Part shown: piece after piece, positions 1 through 11,200 of the stretch
Numbering within the stretch: position 1 is the stretch's first letter
Layout: each line of letters starts with the position of its first letter
From: Leishmania donovani
Taxonomy: Eukaryota > Euglenozoa > Kinetoplastea > Trypanosomatida > Trypanosomatidae
DNA: 64,000 nucleotides
NCBI RefSeq assembly: GCF_000227135.1
Contig: NC_018233.1
Coordinates: 327,958-391,957, forward strand
Direction: 5' to 3'
Notes under the pieces: generated by a model
Seen by the model: only the letters and a program-made list of their open reading frames with translations
Database searches by the model: none
Told to the model about the DNA's origin: nothing
Position numbers and translations under genes: made by a program

Positions 1-1
1 T

Positions 2-3000
2 CCCACTGTGCCCAACGCGGCTGCCGTTGTGACGGCGACGGCCTTATCACTGCAGCTCTCGCAGTCCTCCACCGTGTCGGTGCATGCATCCGTACCGGCC
101 GATGTGGGCGGCGTGGCGCTGTGTGGGTCGCTGGATGCGAGGGGCAGCGCGTGCCCACTTGCGGTGCCTTCGCTTCCTGCGGGGTGCCAGCCGCATAGAC
201 AGCGCGCGGCGTCCACGCTCGGCCGTGGTGGGCCCCACGCGGAGATCATGGGATCGTCCAAAGGGGCGCGGGCCATCGTCGACAAGAACGCATCGGCAGC
301 GGAGTGCGACTGCGAGGCTGACGAAACCCGAAGCGCAGCCGCCGAATTTTCGGCCTCCACCGCTGCGGCCGCGTCGCAGCTGTCAGTGGCGCAAGGGGAC
401 CACAACACCCGATCGTCGTCGCGACTTTCCGTTGCCCCATCAGCCCCTAGCGACACCGCGAAAGCAGCCGAGGCTGCCGCCGGGCGCCGCTCTGTGGCGT
501 CCGCACCGGCATCGACCGAAGTGCGTGACGCTGGAGACAAACATGCCAACGACAGATGTGGTGGTGGCCCGTCACGACCGGTACCGTTGAGCTCAGCGAT
601 GACCAGCGACGGCCACAGAACCGATGCCGCCGCCTCTCACACGCAGTCGCAGCTGCATGAGAGCTCGAACAGCAGCTTACCGACGCCACGATCTACCTTC
701 TTGGGCAGCGTGCCGCGCGAGATAAAGCGGTGGGCGATTGCTGTGCTGCGCCGACACCGCAACAGGCGCAGCAGCGGCAGATGCACCGGCACAGAGAAAG
801 ACGGCACGGGCTCTGAAGTGTCATCGTCGTCGCAAGCGTCGTCCCTCTGCGCGCGAACGCGCGAAGGCAGGAGCCACCCACCTGCCGCGTGGAAAGCGCT
901 GGAGGTGAAGTCAGCGAGGCCGCTCTACGCTGGGCAAGGCCAGCAGACATACAACCTCTTCCAGAGCGACGGCGGCGTTGCCATGGCGAACGGTGCGGCA
1001 CCCGCACCGCTGCTGTTGCCAGCACGGCCGCTCGTGCCGGCGGCGTCTTCGCTGTCAGAGGCACCGCTGCCGGGGGTCAGGAGCAACCGCACTTCCCGGA
1101 GCAGCTCAGCGACGTCACGGAGTTCCTTCATCCACACAGCCCCACTGACGCCGTTGTTTTATTCTGTGTTAGATTACGCCGCCGCCGGCGCCGATGATGG
1201 TGGGCCGCACACAGCTGAGGTGCCCTACAGCGTGTTCGGAAGTGCGGCGAGGGCTTTTAGGCGCTGCTTCAGCAGCGCGATCGCCGGTGGCGACGGCACG
1301 AATACCCCCGAACACAAGCGGGCCTCCGACGATACCACCGCCTCTGGCTCGCTCGCGTCACCTGCCAGCAGCACAGTCGTGGTATTGCCGGCGGCACAGA
1401 ACTCCGTCATCACACTGGCTGCCGCGACGCAACGGAACGTCTTCCGGGGAACGCCGCTGAGTAGGCGCACCTTCCTGAGCGCCCTCTCCGGCACCGCTGC
1501 ACCAACGCTCGATGCCGCAGGCAACGCGGACGAGATATCACTCGCTCCGCCAATGCCCGATCTGCCCGCATGCCCTATTACCACGAAGACGGTTTCGATG
1601 TTACAGCCGGGTAGCGACCAGCTCAGCGGACGGACCTCTACCCTGCACGCCACGGACTCGACTGCTACCTCCTTGTCGGCGACGATAACGGCGCCATCAT
1701 CATCGTCACTGCGCACGACCCAGCCCTCCGGCAGCTCCGGTGCCGCTGCTGCCACGGCCTTGTCCTCGCTTTCGCGAGAGCCCAAGTACGCGCCGACGCC
1801 AACTAACGCGGCGGACGGCGCACAATCGCCCGGGTCGGCGCCACGGCTGCTGGGAAGCCAACGGAGGCGCGACAGGTCAACGGGCGACCGCGATGATCCG
1901 TTGGGCGGCACTGCCGCCCATCAAAACGTCAAAGCCGACAAGCACGACCAGCCACCGCACCACTCCTGCCACCTTGCTGCCGCCCGCCTGTCGCTGGAGC
2001 CGCATCCGCAGAGTACGCGCGCACCAGCCACGGCGAGGCGTCCGCTCAGCGGCTGCTATGGCGAAGACACGACCACCATAGCATCGATGAGCAGGAGAGG
2101 TAGCGCAGCCATCACGGTCGAGGGCTGCAGCAGCAACACAGTCTTGGTGCTCGATGCAGCACACGCGAGCGCTCTACACACGTCGCTGATACCGAGAACG
2201 CGGTGCTTCTCCCCTACCATGCCAACTGTCGCTGCCAAGACGTCGTGCGGGCGCCGTGGTGGCAATCGCCGCTTCAGCGCCGGCTGCTCACCTCTGCACC
2301 CACTCGCGGCACATGAGCGGTGGCCTGTGCCGACCGAGAAAGCTGAGTCGGCAGCGGTGGCGCACGACAAGATGCCGTCGCGGATCGTGCTCGCCGCCGC
2401 GGCGATGCCGGCGCCGCAGGTCACGTCTGTATCGGCGACCACCAGCACCATCACCACCTCCACACCGTACTCGGTGAGCTTGACAGACATGAGCAGCGGC
2501 GGCGGCTTCGAGCGTGGTGCCGCTGGCGACCCTGCCACTCCAGACGCGACAGAGAACAGAGCGTGCGGCACACTTTCCAACAGCGCTGCTGCGCCTTCCA
2601 GTTGGCAGCGCTCGCACACGGGCAGCTTCGGCGGTGGAAAGGTCAACGTCGCCACGACGACGTCGTCGCATGCGATCGCGCACCCCTTTGCGCCCTCGTC
2701 ATCTCTACCCTTCATGAACTCCGCCGGGCCGGTGCACCGAAGCGGCGAGAGTAGTGGCAGCATCGCTGGCGGTAGAGAGGGTGCCGTGAGCCGGGCGTCC
2801 GTCATCACAGCGACAGCTCCATCGACTGGTGCCGACGAGGGCAGGTCTGATGACGACGCTGCAAACGAGAACGCCGCCACTCCACCGCCAGCGGCCACGA
2901 GGACGGCTGGCGCAAACTACTCCCCGCCGCCGCTGCTCTCGTGTGACGCATCGCCGGCGCTGTTTCACCTGTCGAGTCCCTTGGCCTTTCTCCACGATCG

Positions 3001-4645
3001 CAATGAGAGCTTTACGAGCGGTGGAATCCCGGCGCTCATGCTCGATGACCACGACCGGAACTCGCAGTTGAGTTCACCGAAACGACCACGCAGCGACACA
3101 GGGGTGCCGCAGCCCGCCGCTCTGTGCAGCGCAGCTGCGCGCGGCAGTGTCTCGCGACATCAGCAGGACCAGCAGGACCGAGTCGTGCCGGTGCCGGCGC
3201 CCCCCGATTCGCCAGCGCGACCCTCACGGGCCCCGTCATGCACCGGCGCGACCGCAGCTATTCCCTCCCCACCAGCAGCAACATCCAATTATGGCGTGCA
3301 CGCGATCGTCCGAACGACGGCAGCAGGCGAAGCCTACACCATGCTGTGCGGCGGCAACGGCGGCAACGGCGGCACTGCTGGTGCTCGCGCGGGCAGCTTG
3401 AACACGACGAGTCATAGCGTCCACGACTCTCCCTCCTCTACAGTCGATGCCGGGGCGCCGGCGGCCGGGGCTGCGTGGCCGTCAGCGAACATACCGCCGT
3501 TCCACTACTCGCTCGCACAGAGTCCTCATGCAACTCCGTCATCGCCACTGAGTGGCGCCGAGTGCGACCTTGCGACACCTGTGCCGCCGTGGGACGCCTC
3601 CGGCAGTGGAACCCGCAGCGGGAGCGGCAGTCTTGGGGGCGGCCACAGCGTGCGTACGTCATCTGAGTTCCCCAGCGGCACGCTCTCGTCGCTTCTCTAC
3701 ATCCCCCCTGAGCTACGCCGCGGGCCGCAATGGCGTCATCTCAAGCAGCACTTGGGGGGTCTCAACAACATCTCCTCGCCCTCCCTATCGGCGATCGCAC
3801 GACATCGCAGAGGCCGCGTCGGTGCTGCTCGCCGCAGCTCCTCACATCGACAGGCGGCACCGACGTCGTCTTCATCGTTGGCGGTCCTCGCCGCCGCACC
3901 GGGCGTAGACGCGGGTGCGAAGACGCCGTCACGTGTTTCCTCGCCGCGCTCGCCCAGTGAGCGCTGCATCGCGCCAACTGCGTTGGCGGCCGGGCGGCGG
4001 CGCGTCAGTGATGGTGCGGCGACAAACTCGGCTGAGGAGCTGCGCTTCTCGCGCTCGTTTAAAGCGAATTGCAGCTACAAAACGCTTTCCTATCAGGTGA
4101 TCGGCATGCGCCCTCTCAGCGACGACGTGAGTGAGCTCTCCCTCGTTTCTGCCGTCAACAACGCGACAGTGGCGACGGTGATGTCGGAGTGGCCGAGCGG
4201 GAATAACGCGAGCAGCTCGGCAATGTCGCGCGAGAGCACGAGCATGCACGCGAACGACGTGCTGCCAACCACTGCAGCTGCAGAAGGGCCCGTGGTAGGT
4301 GCGCGTCCGTCGTACGCGACCAGCTCCAATGCCGTGCACGGCAGCGAGGAGGATGAGGCGAGCAGCGATACTGCTGCCGTGACGGCTGCTGTGCACGTCA
4401 GTTTACCATCGCGGTTGTTGCTGCGCCCGACGCACGAGCGACGCTCAGCTCGGTTGCGCGAAGTGGTAGGCGATGGGCGGCCGCTTCGCGTTCCCGCTGT
4501 CGTGATACAGAGCAACGCCGACATCGACGAAGGCCACAATCACCCTGACAGGGGCGACAGAGATGACGGCAGCGACACGGAGGCCAGCGCGAACACGCAT
4601 GCGACGTCTGGGAGCATGCTCTGTCACTGTCGTTCACCGAGGTGA
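2..4645 (+). CDS. Large low-complexity hypothetical protein, 5' partial
   Basis: The reading frame is open at the left edge of the window. The first in-window start-like codon is a GTG at position 8, so the true start lies upstream. At least 1547 residues are visible, dominated by Ser, Ala, Thr, Pro and Gly with short basic patches, for example GSVPREIKRWAIAVLRRHRN near residue 235. A less repetitive stretch near residues 1340-1400 contains SFKANCSYKTLSYQVIGM. I see no signal peptide, membrane span or recognisable domain. Most of the chain is probably disordered. The frame stops at a TGA at 4643-4645, but protein-like sequence with the same GC-rich third positions continues immediately in another frame (see next entry). 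The annotated stop is therefore probably not the original C-terminus. Function unknown. Codon use and strand agree with the genes downstream. Confidence 0.7.
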   Translation, partial: PTVPNAAAVVTATALSLQLSQSSTVSVHASVPADVGGVALCGSLDARGSACPLAVPSLPAGCQPHRQRAASTLGRGGPHAEIMGSSKGARAIVDKNASAAECDCEADETRSAAAEFSASTAAAASQLSVAQGDHNTRSSSRLSVAPSAPSDTAKAAEAAAGRRSVASAPASTEVRDAGDKHANDRCGGGPSRPVPLSSAMTSDGHRTDAAASHTQSQLHESSNSSLPTPRSTFLGSVPREIKRWAIAVLRRHRNRRSSGRCTGTEKDGTGSEVSSSSQASSLCARTREGRSHPPAAWKALEVKSARPLYAGQGQQTYNLFQSDGGVAMANGAAPAPLLLPARPLVPAASSLSEAPLPGVRSNRTSRSSSATSRSSFIHTAPLTPLFYSVLDYAAAGADDGGPHTAEVPYSVFGSAARAFRRCFSSAIAGGDGTNTPEHKRASDDTTASGSLASPASSTVVVLPAAQNSVITLAAATQRNVFRGTPLSRRTFLSALSGTAAPTLDAAGNADEISLAPPMPDLPACPITTKTVSMLQPGSDQLSGRTSTLHATDSTATSLSATITAPSSSSLRTTQPSGSSGAAAATALSSLSREPKYAPTPTNAADGAQSPGSAPRLLGSQRRRDRSTGDRDDPLGGTAAHQNVKADKHDQPPHHSCHLAAARLSLEPHPQSTRAPATARRPLSGCYGEDTTTIASMSRRGSAAITVEGCSSNTVLVLDAAHASALHTSLIPRTRCFSPTMPTVAAKTSCGRRGGNRRFSAGCSPLHPLAAHERWPVPTEKAESAAVAHDKMPSRIVLAAAAMPAPQVTSVSATTSTITTSTPYSVSLTDMSSGGGFERGAAGDPATPDATENRACGTLSNSAAAPSSWQRSHTGSFGGGKVNVATTTSSHAIAHPFAPSSSLPFMNSAGPVHRSGESSGSIAGGREGAVSRASVITATAPSTGADEGRSDDDAANENAATPPPAATRTAGANYSPPPLLSCDASPALFHLSSPLAFLHDRNESFTSGGIPALMLDDHDRNSQLSSPKRPRSDTGVPQPAALCSAAARGSVSRHQQDQQDRVVPVPAPPDSPARPSRAPSCTGATAAIPSPPAATSNYGVHAIVRTTAAGEAYTMLCGGNGGNGGTAGARAGSLNTTSHSVHDSPSSTVDAGAPAAGAAWPSANIPPFHYSLAQSPHATPSSPLSGAECDLATPVPPWDASGSGTRSGSGSLGGGHSVRTSSEFPSGTLSSLLYIPPELRRGPQWRHLKQHLGGLNNISSPSLSAIARHRRGRVGAARRSSSHRQAAPTSSSSLAVLAAAPGVDAGAKTPSRVSSPRSPSERCIAPTALAAGRRRVSDGAATNSAEELRFSRSFKANCSYKTLSYQVIGMRPLSDDVSELSLVSAVNNATVATVMSEWPSGNNASSSAMSRESTSMHANDVLPTTAAAEGPVVGARPSYATSSNAVHGSEEDEASSDTAAVTAAVHVSLPSRLLLRPTHERRSARLREVVGDGRPLRVPAVVIQSNADIDEGHNHPDRGDRDDGSDTEASANTHATSGSMLCHCRSPR

Positions 4646-5521
4646 TGGCCGCCACGCCGACGGCGCTGCAAGGGCGCCTCTTGCCCGTCATTGCCTTTCA
4701 CTCTAGCACCACCGGCCGCTCTGAGGGGTTTCAGGACGTGACGTCCCGGGAAGACGACCAGGGCAGCCGGTGCAACAGCATCTCGGCGGGCAGTCCTCGG
4801 TCGATCGTGAGCGGCGCCACCAGCCGTCCTGGGGGCCGGGGCGCGCCACAGCAGCGACCCATTTTCTACGCCGCTGCCGCACACGATGGCGACGCATCCT
4901 GCGCGGCAGCGGCGCTTGACGCGAAGCGGCCGCCACGACAGCACGGCGACGTGGCTTTGAGCGCAGCTGAGCCACGGCCTCTGGCGGAACTCCGCAAGAA
5001 CCAGCATTGGCCATCTCCCTCTTCGAGGTGGACCTTCCAGGCCTCCTCTCTATGACAACCGAAGCAGCGGAGCGACGCGATCGTGAAGGCGGCATCGGCG
5101 CCCTCGAACATGCTCTCACCACTGAGCGGCGACGGATGCCGCACCCTTCCTTCTCCTATGCGGCCGCCGCGCGCGTCTCGTCGAGGCAGCTGTAGGGGGT
5201 GAGGCCACCGGCGCGCACAGGGTCTTCAGCGATAGCGGTGGTGTGTGGCTGTGTCCTGTGTCGCCGCTGCTGCCGCATCCGCCCACTAAAGCGCAGCTCG
5301 GCGAGCTGCGTGCGCCGTTATCGTCGTCTTGGGCCCAACTCCTAGCGATTACTGCGGGAGGCGACGCAGTTGTCGACATCCGGGTGATGGCTGCTGTGCT
5401 GCAGACACAATGCAGGACCGAGCATCCGGCGCGACGGTCTTTGGACGCGGTGTGGCAAGCATCGATGCGTTGCCGTGCGGCCGAAGGGGTGGCCGAGGGA
5501 GAAGTGCAGGGAAAGGAATAA
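4612..5521 (+). pseudogene. Frameshifted 3' continuation of the upstream hypothetical gene
   Basis: Coding-like sequence continues past the TGA at 4643 in three successive frames. From about 4618 to 4990, codons start at positions with remainder 1 mod 3 (reads ALSLSFTEVMAATPTALQG). From about 5007 to 5175 the remainder is 0 (reads LAISLFEVDLPGLLSM). From about 5177 to the TGA ending at 5521 the remainder is 2 (reads VEAAVGGEATGAHRVFSDSG), which is the original frame. Each switch moves the phase by minus one, as single-base deletions would. All segments keep high GC at third positions and ordinary amino-acid composition, unlike the spacer that follows. Either the gene is decaying or the assembly carries three indels within about 600 bp. 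No domain is recognisable in the tail. Confidence 0.6.
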
Positions 5522-8298
5522 CGGATCGTGGCAGACGGGCGGCGCGTCAATGAAGCACACCGTACAAAAAGCCACTGCAGAACCGGCGGCAGCAGCAGCG
5601 GTGGTGGAGCACCTCCCTGCACGTTGCTCCGCACTCGAGTGGGCGCGTTGTGCCACAGAGGCTTCAACCCATGTGGAGAGGTGATGAATGATGATGTGCA
5701 CATTGGCTTCTTTCATCTTTTTGCGGCTCCGTCCGCACGCTGCTGCGATAACCCCTCACTCTCCCCCGTCCTCGTGGTTGTGTAGGCGTGTGCGTGCAGT
5801 GTTGCCTCCTTCCTATATATGTATATACGTGGGATGTATATGCGTTTTGCTCTTCAAGTAACCGGTCGTATCGCCCCTCTCCCCCGACCGAATTGTGTAG
5901 GCCTTGCTGACCGCCCTCTCGCCGTGACGAGACGGCGGCGGCCGTTGCCTCTCTCACGCTCTCCATCTTTTCTGATCGGTTCTGTCGTGCCTTGCCCAGC
6001 CGTTGAACGACGGTCGGTTGCGTAAGTCGACATGGACGCGGACTGTAGACAGACTCGCCCATTCCTAAGCGATTTGAAGAAGGCGGGCAAGTACACGTGC
6101 CGTTTCTCCTTGTCCAACGGCGTTTATGGGTTGGAGCTCACGCGACAACAGGCCTGATGGTGCGGTGCGAGCGCCTCTTCATATTTTCTTTGGCTCCCGT
6201 CTCACGTCCGTGTGCACGGTACCTGTGCGCGTCTCTCCGTCTGTGAAGGGGACTTCCTGGAAGATGCGAACACCCAGAGTTCACAGACGATGTACACAGC
6301 AACACGTACGCAGTGTGACATCCCCGCCTCCGCGTTTCTCCTTGTTCATCATCGCCACCTTTCGCTTTTTTTGTTTGTTTGTGTGTGTGTGTGTATATGT
6401 GCGCGCTGCTAAGCGCCGATCATCGTTTTTCTTGCGTTCTTTGTGCGAGGGTCGCTGCTGCTGCCACTCACTGCCCTCTCCTCTCCATCTCTCGCTATAC
6501 AGATAACGTTATATATATATAACGAAGTATCCCCAGATGCCCATGCATGTGTGCGCGTGTGTGGGCACCGGCTTTACAACGTAAGTTTTACTTTGATCGT
6601 CCGTGGTGTTATCCCGGATGCTGCGGATGCTGACGCGCACGCCAGACGAGACCAAAACACGACGTAAAGAGCCAGAAAGGAGCTGCCTTGCTGGGTCTAG
6701 GTGCAACTGAATGCCCAACGCGCCCTGACTACGGTGTGGCGTGATGCTTGGGTTAGTGGTGGTGGTGGGGAGAGATGAGACGGCTGCTGTCTGGGTGCCG
6801 ACACCAACACCCGTCGGCATACGCGATTTTTCGGTGTGAGTCGATTCACAGACGGCGTGCGGCGCTCCCTTCCCTCCCCTTCCCCCTCCCCACGTCCTCA
6901 CGGCCACTTTCTGTTCTACGCGCACATTCCCATTGAGAGCCTGCAATTAGCGGCTTTAGGCATGGACTGCAGGGACATCCAGAGGGGTTGTCTACGTCGC
7001 CTTGTCTACGCAAGAGCACGCTTCCATCGCCGCTGCACACCTACAGCTCCATATTGGCGCTTATGCACCTTGAACGAGTGAGGTTCCTTCCGCAGGCAGA
7101 GGGCATCCTCTCTCTGTAGGCGGCGCACCCACATACAACCTCTATCGCCTCCCTACGCCTCTCCCCTTCCCTCTCTCAACGTGCCCTGAGGCTTCTCATC
7201 GCATTCCTCTCTCCCTGCACATCGACACCCGAAGCCACACCCACGCAAGCGAAGAGACGCATCCAGGCAAACATCAGCAGCAGCCGAAGGAAAAGCGCAA
7301 TAGAAGAGGTGCCCTCCTTCTCAGACTCCCGCAGCGAAGGCGTCCGACCCGTGCAGGAGGAGACCCTACACTCCCTCTCTCCCTCCGAAAGGCCTCCTCT
7401 TCGCGGTCCGTCCACGCCATTACCGCTGGAGCCGACTCATACCCACGGGCACAGAGAAGGGACAGACACAGCCGCGTTGCTCCCCTTTCTCTGCTCGGTG
7501 GCGTAGTTGTGAGCTTGTGCGTGCTGTTCGTAGCTCCTCGGCCACCGTCTCTTTCTGTGCACCGCGCCTCAAACCGCCACTGCGGCGTTGGGGCATCCTC
7601 GTCGCCGTCCCTCGTTGCTGCTGCTTCGGTTTGCGTTGCCTGTGCTCTCTCTGCTTTTAACTCACCCGCTCTGCAGGCGCGTCGTCATGTGAGCACGCTC
7701 GCGCATACGTCTGCGTCTGCTTGCATGTCTATGCGGGGGTGAGGGCCGATACGCTGACGGTGTGCGTTGCGACGGGCGTGAGTGGCTTGCTGTTGCGGCG
7801 TGCACCCCGTCCACCGGTATGCATCCATCCGTCACACCCTCTCAGCAACGAAGTTTACCCCACGCCTCCATCTCCCTCCTCCTTGTTGTTCTTGGTGCGT
7901 TGCATTCCTTGCTGTATGCCGCCTCGTGCGGGTACCCTTTTCCGCATATCTTGTCTTCCGCTGGGAGCCTTGCCAGCACTGTGCTTGTCTGCGTGCCGTG
8001 CGCGCACGGGCGTGTCCGTTTCTGTGCGCTTGCCTGTCGGCGCCTCTGCTGTGCGGAGCTTCGCGCTCATCTCTCTGGCTTCGTCACTGCTTGTTGGGAT
8101 ACGCGCTTGCGTGCCGACTTACAGTCTCGCGCACGCCGGCTCTCCCTCCTGCTCGTGTCCTGCCGCGCTGCTCACTTGCCTCATCTCCACCCACTGGCGC
8201 ACGCACACAGGTGCATGTGGACACAACATCGTACAAGGCAAGCCACACGTGAAGTCCCCCTCGAAAGCCGTTCGGCTGCACCCCCTTCCTCCCACCGA
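5522..8298. other. Intergenic spacer and UTRs, 2.8 kb
   Basis: No convincing gene. The frames that stay open here have shifting composition and long pyrimidine stretches typical of UTRs. Contents seen: AT-rich tracts near 5815-5835, a (GT)n run at 6380-6395, an 18-bp AT palindrome at 6507-6524, and pyrimidine-rich blocks at about 7130-7215 and 7850-7900. The last part (7762-8298) is in frame with the next gene but reads as Cys/Leu/Ser/Arg-rich UTR translation. Confidence 0.6.
6507..6524. repeat. Perfect AT-rich palindrome
   Basis: CGTT, five AT steps, then AACG read identically on both strands (18 bp). It lies about 1 kb beyond the last coding-like fragment of the first gene, just downstream of a (GT)n run. 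It could extrude as a cruciform or simply be an expanded AT microsatellite. Confidence 0.6.
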
Positions 8299-11200
8299 AT
8301 GTGGCCTTCCCGGGCGCAGCAGAGGCTACCGCGACTGCTACTCGTGGTTGTGGGGACGGCGACGGTGGCGACGGCTGCGGGCGAGACAGCGGACGGCATC
8401 AGTCATGATTTTTGGTGGTGGCTCGCCCTCGGGTTTTCCGGCTTCTTCATCGTGTTGCTCATATTCACGCTGCTATTCTCCTGGAGCCGCTCCCTCGATG
8501 CGTCTGCCTCGGTACCAGCATCGTCGCTCCACGGCAGACGCCACCAGCAGAAGCAGGACAACGTAGGACTTTTCGATGGCGCGACCTTCGTCTCGCCAGC
8601 CGTGACTGCGATGCGTAATGCCAGCACCGGTATGGATGGCACAAGCCACGGCCCTGGTGAGGCTTCTGTGAGCTTGCTGCAGTACGCGGATCATACGAAC
8701 CGTTGCGAAAACGCCGAGATGATGGCGGCTGCCCTCGAAGGCGGCGTCACGCCACTCTCGCACTACGGTGAGCCTCCAGCACCGCGGCCGCCGGCGACGA
8801 CGACCGTGCTCTTGGCAGGACACAGGCCCAAGAAGGTAACGCCGGCATCGTCAAGACGATCACTCGACATTCATTTTCGCAGTGCTGCTACCGTGGCTCC
8901 GCGCGCTGCGTTGGCTACTCCGCCTGCCGCCGCCAGCCTTCCCAAACAGCTTCGGTCGTTTCCGCGAGCGCAGCGGCATCGTTGCCCAAACGACCTGGGA
9001 GAGGTGACGCCGGAGGCGGACATGGATGTCGCTGTCAGCTCACTAGAAAACCCGCTGACTGCCACTGACCTTCACAGAGCGGTGCCGAAGCTGCTAGCGG
9101 ATCTCGTAGGCGGCTCCGCGCTACACTCCACACCAGCCGCAGCGGCAGGGGAGGGGAGGGGCGGCGACGACACCCCTCGCGACCTCCCTTTGGACGAGCT
9201 GACATTCTCTGGCGCGCCTGCGCTTGCGTGGCATGGTAAGCCCGCAACGCAACCCACATCCCCAGTGCCGTTGCAGCGAGCGTCTTCGCAGCCGCAGCGG
9301 AGCAGCTCTTCTGATGAGGTGAAGCAGTACTACTTCGGCTTCAAGCGCTCGCAGGAGACTGCCGCCACCGCAGCATGCTCGGAGCTCATGCCGCGACGCG
9401 CGTGGCACGAGGCCGCACACGCACCGGTGCACCGACGCTCCTCGCAGGCACGGCGGCGCCCTGCCGAAGTTCAGTCAGAGCCAGCACCGGGCGCAAGCCG
9501 TGAAGCGCTGCTCACGAACGCACCCACCACAACCGTGGCTGCGGCTGCGCTGGCTTCTTTGAGTCCACACGACGGCGCCATGTTCAAACCACTGACGCTG
9601 ACGTTGGCGACGATGCCCCCATTTGCCGCGCGCGAGAGCGGCGACGCCACCTCGCTGACGGAGCTGGAGCCGTCTCCGCAGGGGCTTCACATGGCTAGCG
9701 AGGATGGCGCTGCCGCAGCGGGGGCGGCCACGTGCCGGTCGTCGCCCCGCAAGTCGCAGCACGTCTCGTCGCTTTCACGGCGGAGGCTTCGCCCGGAGCT
9801 GTTTCGCGCGAGCGGCGATGGCATCCCTGCAACAGCAAAGGCGGCTGTGTGCCGCGCGCAGTTCAACAAGCGCCCTGTCGCACAGCTGCATTCCTCAGAT
9901 GCGCGGCCTACTCGGCAGCTGCTCATTCTACATGCTGCGCCTGCATCGGCTAACTCGAAACCACGTGGGCACTGGCGCGACCGCCCGTTGTCGTCGCAGC
10001 CGCCAGTGCGCTCACGTGGCGGTGCTTCGTCGTCGTTGGCAGCTCAGCGAACAGCATCGGCTGGCAGCACGACAGCGGTGCGGTCGGTGAGCACAACAGT
10101 GACGAAGGGCGTGCCGCAGCTGTTCTTCGGCAAGCGTGGAGCATCGCCGGTGCGGCCGCCAGCGGCAGCAGCATCTTCCCAGCCCACCGCGGCGACGGCG
10201 AAGGGAGCTCGGGGCGGCAGTGGAGGCACAGCCGCGCGTAGGCCGCCCATCGCAAAGCCTCTGTCGGTAGACCATCTCACCGAGGCCCTCGCACCTGCTC
10301 TGGTGTCGCCGTCGGTTTTCTCCTCTGTGAGCCCGCAGCCAGCGGCAGCCTCGGTGGCGCGGGGCTCGCCCGCACCAACAATGTTCACCGCTGCCGGCGG
10401 CGCATCCATCAGCCCGTCGGGGTGGGCGGTCGCTCCGCACCGCGGCTCCTTCAGCCCCTCGATGAACGGCCGCTCGCCGCTCCATAACAGCCCACGACGA
10501 AAGCGGAGCGCAAGCCTGGTAACGTTCCTCGACAAGGATGATGTCCGTGCCGGCAGCGAGCCTCGTGGGGTCCACGCGCCACCGCCGCTTGCGCAGAAGG
10601 TGCAGCTGCCACAGTCGTGCGAGCTCTCTGCTGGGCCGCCCTCCTCATTCTATGCCTCTCCCTCTGCAAGCGGCAGTGCTGGGGCAGCTCGGCTAGAGCG
10701 TGTTTCCGACCCTGCAGCGGCTACAGCCGCAACGGGCGTCGATGTCGCTCCAGTCCTGCGGAATGCCGGCGTGGCTGTCGCACAGGGGCATCAGATCCTC
10801 ACGCTGCCGAGCGCCGCCGCGGCGGTAGAGCGACGCCGGGCGCAGAGCCCCGCTACTCGTGAGCCAAGCGCGGCTGCACCAGCGACGCCGCCCCACTCGG
10901 CGACGACAGCAACGCCGCTGGAGCTGCCTACCGACGTGGCAGCGCGCCGCACCCCGGCGGCGTTGGCACAACCTGCGTTTCTCACCACCCGTCACCACGG
11001 AGGTGGTGCAACAGCGGCTGCTGCTCTGACGCCAGGCCCAGCTGAAGAAAGCCGCGGTATCGGCGCCGAAGAGAGCTGCGACAGCGATGATGGTGACTCT
11101 GTGAGCAGCGGGGCAAGCACCGTTGCCGCCGGCATGTTACCAGCTGCTCCACGCGGCCGGAGAGGCACGTTCACCACGGTGCCGCCTGCGTCAACGGTCA

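Noticed and set aside
2056..2898. 280-aa minus-strand open frame
   Set aside because: Antisense to the first gene, with no domain-like sequence. The long frame is expected from the low frequency of stop codons at this GC content.
7721..8566. 281-aa plus-strand open frame overlapping the signal-peptide gene
   Set aside because: It overlaps the better gene in another frame and reads as pyrimidine-rich UTR (Leu/Ser/Pro/Cys/Arg).
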